22,137 nucleotides of DNA from an uncultured Clostridia bacterium (GTDB lineage Bacteria > Bacillota > Clostridia > Christensenellales > UBA1242), in contig CANRMV010000006.1 of NCBI GenBank assembly GCA_947631875.1, forward strand, positions 1 through 22,137, written 5' to 3'. The translations under genes were made by a program, and so were the position numbers. Of this stretch, positions 17,686 to 22,137 are shown one piece after another. How positions within the stretch are numbered: position 1 is the stretch's first letter; every line of letters starts with the position of its first letter. The notes beneath the pieces were generated by a model. That model was not told where the DNA came from and made no database searches. It saw nothing but the letters and a program-made list of their open reading frames with translations.

Positions 17686-18083
17686 TCAAGCAATCCCATT
17701 AAAGTTAATCATACTGAGATTCTTCGGCTTCGCCTCAGAATGACAGCGGTGCGTTATCATCCACCCCATTGCCCGCAAAGTTTCCGCTTTCACAAAACCC
17801 CAACGCCCCGCTTCGCAAGAGAGTCGCCCGCAGAGACTCGCTTTCACACACTCAAATCCTGCTATAAAATTTTTGATGAGAAAGGGCTTTGCCCGGCATA
17901 CAGAATCGATGTTCTTTGCAGTTTTTTCAACCACTTTCTTCGAAGCACTCTCTTCGCAAGAGAGTCGCGACCAAGTCGCCAACGCAGTGCGACTTGCGTT
18001 TGGTCGCGAGGAGGCGAAAACAAGCGTCAATGCGATGCTTTTGTCCGCAGGACAAAACGAGCCCTCAGCGCAGTTTTCGCCTA
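17686..18083. repeat. Mosaic of short perfect palindromes, GC-richer than its surroundings
   Basis: No credible gene. Perfect hairpins follow each other: GAGTC/GACTC (17821-17839), GGGC-TTT-GCCC (17884-17894), ACTCTCTT-CGC-AAGAGAGT (17947-17965), a nested pair CGCGACCAA/TTGGTCGCG with AAGTCGC/GCGACTT (17966-18008), TTTTGTCC-GCA-GGACAAAA (18039-18057), and outer arms AGGCGAAAAC/GTTTTCGCCT (18012-18021 with 18073-18082). The 17-mer at 17811-17827 recurs exactly at 17952-17968. The segment at 17714-17745 (CTGAGATTCTTCGGCTTCGC, then CTCAGAATGACA) resembles an intergenic repeat I know from many bacterial genomes. The rightmost arm includes part of the rplA stop codon. The best reading is a cluster of REP/MITE-like elements that inserted into one another. 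Confidence 0.75.
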
Positions 18084-18761
18084 GATGTTGTATGTCACCT
18101 TCACGCCAGGTCCCATAGAGGAAGCAAGAGTAACACTCTTGATATATTGTCCTTTTGCAGCGGCAGGTTTAGCCTTAACAAGAGCCTCCATAATAGTGTT
18201 AAAGTTTTCAAGAAGTTTTTCTTTTCCGAAACTCTTCTTTCCAATGATAACGTGAACATTGTTGGTTTTATCAAGTCTGTATTCAACCTTTCCGGCTTTA
18301 ACATCTTTGATAGCCTTTGTTACGTCCATAGTAACTGTTCCGCTCTTTGGGTTTGGCATCAAGCCTTTTGGTCCAAGTATTCTTGCAATACGGCCAACAA
18401 TTCCCATCATATCAGGGGTTGTTATGCAGACATCAAAATCCAGCCATCCGCCGTTGATTTTTGCAACAATTTCTTCGCCACCAACGAAATCTGCGCCAGC
18501 CTTTGTTGCTTCGTCTGCCTTATCGCCACGAGCGATAACCAAAACGCGAACACTCTTACCTGTTCCATTTGGAAGAACAACAACGCCACGAACTTGTTGG
18601 TCTGCGTTTCTTCCGTCAACGCCAAGTCTAACATGAAGTTCAACGCTTTCGTCAAACTTAGCGGTTGCAGTTTTTAATACATTTTCAAGTGCTGTTGAAA
18701 CATCATAGGATGCTGTTTTGTCATAACTTTCAAGGCACTTTGCCATTCTTTTATTTCTCAT
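18081..18761 (-). CDS. rplA: 50S ribosomal protein L1
   Basis: A 226-aa protein, normal length for L1, which forms the L1 stalk of the 50S subunit and helps release E-site tRNA. Family landmarks are clear: TATAKFDESVELHVRLGVD (about 32-50), the ADQQVRG block, GADFVGGEEIV in domain II, and ARILGPKGLMPNPKSGTV (about 134-151). The C-terminus reads SSMGPGVKVTYNI, a usual L1 ending. ATG at 18761 has AAGGAGG upstream and lies 11 bases after rplK, so the two genes are co-transcribed. In many bacteria L1 also represses its own operon by binding the mRNA; whether it does here is not visible. The usual next genes rplJ and rplL are absent; the stop codon instead abuts a palindrome cluster. Confidence 0.97.
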   Translation of the reverse strand: MRNKRMAKCLESYDKTASYDVSTALENVLKTATAKFDESVELHVRLGVDGRNADQQVRGVVVLPNGTGKSVRVLVIARGDKADEATKAGADFVGGEEIVAKINGGWLDFDVCITTPDMMGIVGRIARILGPKGLMPNPKSGTVTMDVTKAIKDVKAGKVEYRLDKTNNVHVIIGKKSFGKEKLLENFNTIMEALVKAKPAAAKGQYIKSVTLASSMGPGVKVTYNI

Positions 18762-18772
18762 TTTCAGCCTCC

Positions 18773-19198
18773 TTAGTCCACAACTTCCACGCCCATAGAT
18801 CTTGCAGCGCCTGCAATCATGGACATAGCACTTTCGATGCTTTCAGCGTTCAAATCAGGGAGTTTTGTTTCAGCAATTTTTCTGATTTGTTCTCTGGTGA
18901 TTTTTCCGACTTTTGTTTTGTTTGGTTTTGCAGAGCCCTTTGTAAGACCAATAGCCTTTTTAATAAGAACTGCTGCTGGTGGGGTTTTCATCTCGAATGT
19001 GAAACTTCTATCTTCAAAGATAGTGATCACAACAGGAATAATAAACCCTGCCTGTGAAGCGGTTTTATCATTAAATTCCTTAACAAAAGCCGCAATGTTG
19101 ATACCATGAGGTCCAAGTGAAGAACCGACAGGTGGTCCAGGTGTGGCTTTGCCCGCTTCGAGTTGTAATTTAACAACTGCTTTAACTTTTTTTGCCAT
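18773..19198 (-). CDS. rplK: 50S ribosomal protein L11
   Basis: A 141-aa protein, full length for L11, which binds the GTPase-associated region of 23S rRNA together with elongation factors. The N-terminal domain (KLQLEAGKATPGPPVG) and the C-terminal RNA-binding domain (GKITREQIRKIAETKLPDLN, then SAMSMIAGAARSMGV) are both present. One oddity: after PPVG the sequence reads SSLGPHGINI where most L11 proteins have PALGQHGVNI. This is the proline-rich loop region where thiopeptide antibiotics contact L11. A strong AAGGAGG lies just before the ATG. It is followed after 11 bases by rplA and preceded, after 129 bases, by nusG. Confidence 0.97.
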   Translation of the reverse strand: MAKKVKAVVKLQLEAGKATPGPPVGSSLGPHGINIAAFVKEFNDKTASQAGFIIPVVITIFEDRSFTFEMKTPPAAVLIKKAIGLTKGSAKPNKTKVGKITREQIRKIAETKLPDLNAESIESAMSMIAGAARSMGVEVVD

Positions 19199-19327
19199 TT
19201 TATACCTCCTTATAATGTAGTCTAGTTGAATCTTGGCTTGATTCTCCTACATGCTATAATGTCAGTTTAATGTCATAACGGACAATATTTTCATGAAAAT
19301 TGGGTTTTATTTTCATTAAATATCAAA
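19199..19327 (-). promoter_or_regulatory. nusG-rplK spacer / rplK leader with inverted repeats
   Basis: On the minus strand, just after nusG, ATGAAAAT, eight bases, then ATTTTCAT form a hairpin; the second arm is itself part of the palindrome ATTTTCATGAAAAT, so two alternative foldings exist. There is no U-tail, so termination is doubtful. Nearer rplK, GAATC and GATTC enclose seven bases about 20 bases upstream of the ribosome binding site. This is where an L1-binding leader would lie, but I cannot demonstrate the L1 site. No convincing promoter is seen, so rplKA may depend on the rpmG promoter. Confidence 0.4.
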
Positions 19328-19858
19328 TTAAGCGTTCACTTTATGAACTTGTTCGTAAGAAAGTTCAACGTTGTTCTCTCTTCCAAACATTTCAAGTTTA
19401 ACGGTTAGCGTTCCAGCCTCTGGTGCAACAGAAACAACCGTTCCAACCATTTTGTCAAGTGGCCCATCAATAATTTCAACTTTGTCGCCAACGGCAACAT
19501 CGGTTTCAACCTTGATTTTTTCAAGTCTCATTTTCAAAACCTCTTCATCTGTGAGTGCAAGAGGTCTGCCTTTTGGCCCAACAAAACCGGTGATTCCACG
19601 AGTTCTTGTTACATTGTGCCAAAGGTCGTCACCATAAATCATCTTAACAAGAAGATAGCATGGCATGCTTTTTCTTGTGACAAGTTTTTTCTTTCCATTT
19701 TTTTCTTCAATCACCTCTTCCTCTGGAATGATGATGTCAAAAATTCTGTCTTGTAAATTAAATTTCTCTACAACAGTTTCAAGATTTTCCTTCGCCACAT
19801 TTTCATATCCAGAAAAAGTGTGAAGCACATACCATTTTGGTTCTCTTGAATGTTCCAT
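19328..19858 (-). CDS. nusG: Transcription termination/antitermination factor NusG
   Basis: A 176-aa protein with the two NusG domains. The N-terminal NGN domain starts WYVLHTFSGYENVAKENL (about 9-26) and includes GITGFVGPKGRPLAL (about 89-103). The C-terminal KOW domain includes GDKVEIIDGPLDKMVGTV (about 124-141) and ends in LSYEQVHKVNA. NusG binds RNA polymerase and modulates pausing and termination, and links transcription to the ribosome. The segment usually reading FPGY is MPCY here (about 66-69), a small departure. AAGGAG lies upstream of the ATG. It follows secE by 22 bases, the usual secE-nusG pair. Confidence 0.97.
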   Translation of the reverse strand: MEHSREPKWYVLHTFSGYENVAKENLETVVEKFNLQDRIFDIIIPEEEVIEEKNGKKKLVTRKSMPCYLLVKMIYGDDLWHNVTRTRGITGFVGPKGRPLALTDEEVLKMRLEKIKVETDVAVGDKVEIIDGPLDKMVGTVVSVAPEAGTLTVKLEMFGRENNVELSYEQVHKVNA

Positions 19859-19880
19859 AACTAAAATCTCCTTCTAAACG

Positions 19881-20255
19881 CTAAAACTTAATAAGCAGTT
19901 TTGCAAGATAGCCCAAAAGCGAGTTCACGCCAAAAAGAAACAAACCAAAAATCACAACAAAAGCAACAACGATGCCTGTCTTTTTGACAACCTCGCCAAA
20001 AGTTGGCCATGTGACCTTTTTGAGTTCTGAAACGGTTTCTTTTGTTTTTCTTACAATTCCACCTTTTTCTTTCTTTTCTTTTTTATCTTTTTTCTTTTGG
20101 TCTTTTTTATTGTCCTTCTTGACATCTTTATTGTTTTTCTTGCTGTCTTTGGCTTTCGTGTCACTTTTCACAGCGTTCCCCTGAGTGATTTCGTTTTGCT
20201 TTTTATCACTCTTCAAAGTTTCTTCTGCAACAAGCGCCTTTTGTTTCTTTGACAT
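19881..20255 (-). CDS. secE: Preprotein translocase subunit SecE with long charged N-terminal extension
   Basis: SecE clamps the SecY channel of the Sec translocon. The conserved part is the last ~58 residues: TVSELKKVTWPTFGEVVKKT, then one membrane helix (VVAFVVIFGLFLFGV) and a short tail. It is preceded by about 65 residues of low-complexity Lys/Asp/Glu/Asn sequence (KKDNKKDQKKKDKKEKKEKG), so at 124 aa it is about twice the minimal SecE length. Start: I chose ATG at 20255 because GGAGG lies four bases upstream; an ATG at 20348 in the same frame would overlap rpmG by 35 bases and lacks support. It lies 58 bases after rpmG and 22 bases before nusG. Confidence 0.93.
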   Translation of the reverse strand: MSKKQKALVAEETLKSDKKQNEITQGNAVKSDTKAKDSKKNNKDVKKDNKKDQKKKDKKEKKEKGGIVRKTKETVSELKKVTWPTFGEVVKKTGIVVAFVVIFGLFLFGVNSLLGYLAKLLIKF

Positions 20256-20313
20256 AAAACCTCCAATTTTGGAAAAATCAGGCCTGCCTATCAAGCCCCA
20301 CCCGTTCCTTTTC

Positions 20314-20475
20314 TTATTTTGTTTCTTTATGCTTTGTTCTCTTGCCACACTTTGGGCAGAATTTCATGATTTCAATTCTTTCTGGATTTGCAGATGTGTT
20401 TTTTTCTGTTGAATAATTTCTTTCGCCACATTCTGTGCATTCAAGTGTGATTATTTTACGTTTTGGTGCTGCCAT
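20314..20475 (-). CDS. rpmG: 50S ribosomal protein L33 (zinc-binding form)
   Basis: A 53-aa protein beginning MAAPKRKIITLECTECGERN. Two CxxC pairs (Cys13/Cys16 and Cys40/Cys43, the latter as FCPKCGKRT) form a zinc ribbon, so this is the C+ type of L33; the body NYSTEKN and the ending KHKETK are typical. L33 binds near the E site of the 50S subunit. C+ paralogues are often replaced by C- forms under zinc limitation in Bacillota; whether a C- paralogue exists here is not visible. TAGGAGAAG precedes the ATG. It heads the rpmG-secE-nusG block and lies behind a promoter and a terminator-like hairpin. Confidence 0.96.
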   Translation of the reverse strand: MAAPKRKIITLECTECGERNYSTEKNTSANPERIEIMKFCPKCGKRTKHKETK

Positions 20476-20488
20476 TTTCTTCTCCTAA

Positions 20489-20524
20489 CAAAAAAACTAA
20501 CACCCTTTATTCAAGAAGTGTTAG
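20489..20524 (-). terminator. Terminator-like hairpin in the leader of rpmG
   Basis: Minus strand: CTAACAC (20518-20524), a 14-base loop, GTGTTAG (20497-20503), then seven T residues (20490-20496). It sits between the promoter at 20529-20557 and the rpmG ribosome binding site. The predicted transcription start is at or within the first arm. It may be an attenuator, a 5' stabilising hairpin, or the terminator of the upstream hicB-like gene. Confidence 0.75.
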
Positions 20525-20528
20525 CCAT

Positions 20529-20557
20529 AATATACCATATAAAAATTTTTAAGTCAA
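20529..20557 (-). promoter_or_regulatory. Promoter of the rpmG-secE-nusG block
   Basis: Minus strand: -35 TTGACT (20552-20557), 17-base spacer, -10 TATATT (20529-20534). It is the only strong promoter I find upstream of the translation/secretion genes and may drive all five of them. Confidence 0.8.
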
Positions 20558-20589
20558 GTGTTTTCTTATAATAGTTTCAAAATTTTTGA

Positions 20590-20862
20590 CTACTCAACGT
20601 CAACAATCGCATCAACATACATTGCAAGTTCGTTTGGTTTGCATTTTGCCATAACCTTTTCTATGTTTGTTGGCTTGTTGAAATCTATTTCATATTTAAG
20701 AGCGTATGTTAAAAAGGACTTTAACAGCCCCTTCGCATAGATGTATGCTTCTGACAAATTTTTGCCGTCAGTGTAGATGTTAAGGTCTGGAAAAAGAACT
20801 TGACAACTCTCGTCCTCGTCTTTGATAAATATGGCAGGATATATGTATTGACATTTTTTCAT
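20590..20862 (-). CDS. HicB-like protein, solitary
   Basis: A 90-aa protein with the HicB antitoxin-type fold. It opens with YIYPAIF, acidic residues follow, then VLFPDLNIYTDGKNLSEAYI and AKGLLKSFL, matching the family pattern of a short beta-hairpin, FPDLPG-like turn, and LxEAxxxAKxxL helix. HicB proteins normally bind and neutralise the RNase HicA. No HicA-like gene flanks it, and no C-terminal DNA-binding domain is evident, so it may be an orphan or have another role. I chose ATG at 20862, which has GGAG five bases upstream, over the longer frame starting at 20943, whose first 27 residues lie over the preceding terminator. Confidence 0.75.
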   Translation of the reverse strand: MKKCQYIYPAIFIKDEDESCQVLFPDLNIYTDGKNLSEAYIYAKGLLKSFLTYALKYEIDFNKPTNIEKVMAKCKPNELAMYVDAIVDVE

Positions 20863-20890
20863 AAGAACTCCAAAAACAAATCTTATTTTT

Positions 20891-20918
20891 ATAATATCAC
20901 AAAAAATTGGAAAAACAA
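20891..20918 (-). promoter_or_regulatory. Possible promoter of the HicB-like gene
   Basis: Minus strand: TTGTTT (20913-20918), a 16-base spacer, TATTAT (20891-20896), in A/T-rich sequence. The position just after the preceding terminator and about 30 bases before the start codon is reasonable, but the hexamers are weak. Confidence 0.35.
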
Positions 20919-20928
20919 AACAAAAAAC

Positions 20929-20961
20929 AAAAAAATACCGCATTTTTTGCGATATTTTTTG
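20929..20961 (-). terminator. Terminator after the 51-aa gene
   Basis: Minus strand: ATATCGC (20949-20955) pairs with GCGGTAT (20935-20941, with one G-U pair), with A-run and T-run outside. It follows the stop codon of the 51-aa gene by about 15 bases and separates it from the HicB-like gene. Confidence 0.8.
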
Positions 20962-20975
20962 CTCAAATCATTTTT

Positions 20976-21131
20976 TTAAAATTCTCTGCCTTGATTTTTA
21001 AAATTTCCAGAAAGAGTTAGTTTTTCAACTTTTGCCTCAACCACAACACCTTCCATGCCTGGCGCAAAAACTTGACGACCCTCAGAGCCTAGATTGTTGA
21101 ATGAATAAATATGATTTGTAACTTTAACCAT
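20976..21131 (-). CDS. Small protein of unknown function, 51 aa
   Basis: Not recognised. The reading frame runs from ATG at 21131 to TAA at 20976 and begins MVKVTNHIYSFNNLGSEGRQ, continues through FAPGMEGVVVEAKVEKLTL and ends NQGREF. It looks like a small beta-rich soluble domain, with no signal peptide, no membrane helix and no Cys. Three things make it a real gene: a full GGAGGTG ribosome binding site at correct spacing, a promoter with ideal spacing, and a terminator immediately after. It is thus a complete single-gene unit. The neighbouring genes (argS, HicB-like) say nothing about its job. Confidence 0.72.
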   Translation of the reverse strand: MVKVTNHIYSFNNLGSEGRQVFAPGMEGVVVEAKVEKLTLSGNFKNQGREF

Positions 21132-21170
21132 AATAACACCTCCGTGTGTTTAATACTTTTAACTGTCCAT

Positions 21171-21199
21171 ATCATAACACAAAAAAAACGATTTGTAAA
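21171..21199 (-). promoter_or_regulatory. Promoter of the 51-aa gene
   Basis: Minus strand: -35 TTTACA (21194-21199), 17-base spacer, -10 TATGAT (21171-21176). Each box differs from consensus at one base and the spacing is ideal. The leader is about 30 bases. Confidence 0.75.
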
Positions 21200-21327
21200 G
21201 ACCTTTTTTAAAAATTTTTTAAAATATTTTTTTCTCCCATACTATATAATAAATAAATGTTTGAAAATTGAGATATTAAGTTCAAATCAAAATGGAACAA
21301 TGTTGATGTTACACAAATTTGAAAGCA
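21200..21327. other. AT-rich spacer downstream of argS
   Basis: Between the argS stop and the 51-aa gene promoter I see A/T tracts only. There is no convincing hairpin-plus-U-tail terminator for argS and no further gene. Confidence 0.4.
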
Positions 21328-22137
21328 TCACATCTTTTCAACACTATCGATACCCAAAGTCCAAAGTGCCTTTTCAAGACAAGCCTTAACCAGCGTGCAA
21401 AGAGCAAGCAAACTTTCCTTCCTTTTGGCGTTTGTTTCAGATAAAATTTTGTGATTGTTATATAAAGTTGAAAACGCACTTGCAAGGTCAAAAGTTGCAA
21501 GACAAAGCGAGTTCAAAGAGTGAGTGTCATAACATATTCTGTAAGCAGAATTGAGTTTCAATATTGCAAGCACAATGTTTCTTTCGTCAGCACTTGAAAG
21601 TTCAATTTTTCCGCTTTTGAAATTTGCCTTTGCCAAAATTGAATTGATGCGTGCGATTGTGTATTGAATGTAAGGACCCGTTTTTCCGTCAAAGGCCAAA
21701 AATTTGTCTATATCAAATACATAATCTTTTGCAACAAGATTGGAAAGGTCGCCAAACTTCATCGCTCCAACCCCAATCCTTCTGGCAAGTTCGTGGTTTC
21801 CAGCAATTCCGTTGTCTGCGAGTTTTCTCTCTGCCTTATCAATCAAAAGCCCAACAACTTCTTTAAGCCTAACAACACCGCCCGCACGCGTTTTAAATGG
21901 TTTTCCGTCCAAGCCATTCATTGTTCCAAAGGAAACATGCGTAAGTTTTTGTTCTTCGGGGCTTATTCCTGCAAGTTTGCAGCACCTAAAAACCTGCTCA
22001 AAATGCAAGCCTTGACGGTTGTCCGTCACATAAATAATTTCGTCTGGCTTGTAAGTTCTGTTTCTCATCAAAACTGTGGCAATGTCTGTTGTGGCATACA
22101 AATCCCCGCCATTGTATTTTTTTATGATTGCAGGTGG
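21328..22137 (-). CDS. argS: Arginyl-tRNA synthetase, C-terminal part (partial)
   Basis: The frame is open to the right edge, so the N-terminal part is missing; 269 residues are visible, beginning PPAIIKKYNGGDLYATTDIA. This is a class I synthetase that charges tRNA-Arg. ArgRS landmarks: GGDLYATTDIA, the dimly conserved KMSKS-equivalent region GKPFKTRAGGVVRL, and the alpha-helical anticodon-binding domain with GPYIQYTIARI and the usual ending LGIDSVEKM. The stop is TGA at 21328. An internal TTG start at 22101 should not be used; it is an ordinary leucine codon within the conserved GGDLYATTD motif. Confidence 0.96.
   Translation of the reverse strand, partial: PPAIIKKYNGGDLYATTDIATVLMRNRTYKPDEIIYVTDNRQGLHFEQVFRCCKLAGISPEEQKLTHVSFGTMNGLDGKPFKTRAGGVVRLKEVVGLLIDKAERKLADNGIAGNHELARRIGVGAMKFGDLSNLVAKDYVFDIDKFLAFDGKTGPYIQYTIARINSILAKANFKSGKIELSSADERNIVLAILKLNSAYRICYDTHSLNSLCLATFDLASAFSTLYNNHKILSETNAKRKESLLALCTLVKACLEKALWTLGIDSVEKM

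Noticed and set aside
17686..18030. 114-aa minus-strand frame in the palindrome region
   Set aside because: It reads through palindromes, including the CHSEAKPKNL-type peptide that comes from an intergenic repeat. No ribosome binding site or protein-like composition.
17889..18677. 262-aa plus-strand frame across the palindromes and rplA
   Set aside because: Antisense to rplA for most of its length.
20256..20348. Longer N-terminus for SecE starting at 20348
   Set aside because: It would overlap rpmG by 35 bases and lacks a ribosome binding site, whereas ATG at 20255 has GGAGG.
20863..20975. HicA toxin gene next to the HicB-like gene
   Set aside because: The spacers on both sides are too short or hold other features, and no frame resembles HicA.

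Overview
The window looks like the chromosome of an AT-rich, Gram-positive-type bacterium, probably an uncultured member of the Bacillota. Reasons: strong AGGAGG-type ribosome binding sites, sigma-A-like TTGACA/TATAAT promoters, a zinc-ribbon (C+) form of ribosomal protein L33, the order rpmG-secE-nusG-rplK-rplA, and standard genetic code throughout. Genus or family cannot be fixed from sequence reading alone. No conserved gene is visibly frameshifted.

Layout. (1) 1-1495 is the 5' half of a 23S rRNA gene on the minus strand; its 3' half lies beyond the left edge. It has its own leader (boxA-like), a good promoter and an A/T-tract region, and no 16S gene stands upstream. (2) 1923-3641 holds three minus-strand small genes: a TM2-domain protein, an unrecognised helical 231-aa protein, and a four-helix membrane protein of 189 aa; the first two have clear terminators. 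(3) 3888-12554 (plus) and 12845-17512 (minus) are two very large exported proteins (2888 and 1555 aa). They converge tail-to-tail on a 290-bp gap that contains a direct/inverted repeat and two terminators. Both have a signal peptide, many Ig-like beta-sandwich segments, and a C-terminal membrane helix with a basic tail, without an LPXTG sorting signal. (4) 17680-18083 is a GC-richer, gene-free mosaic of short perfect palindromes that abuts the stop codon of rplA. (5) 18081-20475 is the translation/secretion cluster read right to left: rpmG (L33), secE, nusG, rplK (L11), rplA (L1). The usual following genes rplJ-rplL are not here. (6) 20590-21131 holds a solitary HicB-like protein and a 51-aa protein with a very strong promoter and ribosome binding site. 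(7) 21328-22137 is the C-terminal part of argS (arginyl-tRNA synthetase), cut by the right edge.

How the genes work together. The rpmG-secE-nusG-rplKA block supplies ribosomal proteins, a Sec translocase subunit and a transcription elongation factor. Its main promoter is followed directly by a terminator-shaped hairpin, so expression may be attenuated. The two giant proteins are probably Sec-exported surface proteins displayed by a membrane anchor; their facing arrangement and similar build suggest related roles such as adhesion, but no ligand can be named. The most unusual items are the stand-alone 23S transcription unit, the palindrome mosaic at the rplA end, the repeat between the giant genes, the hairpin in the rpmG leader, and the unrecognised small genes.
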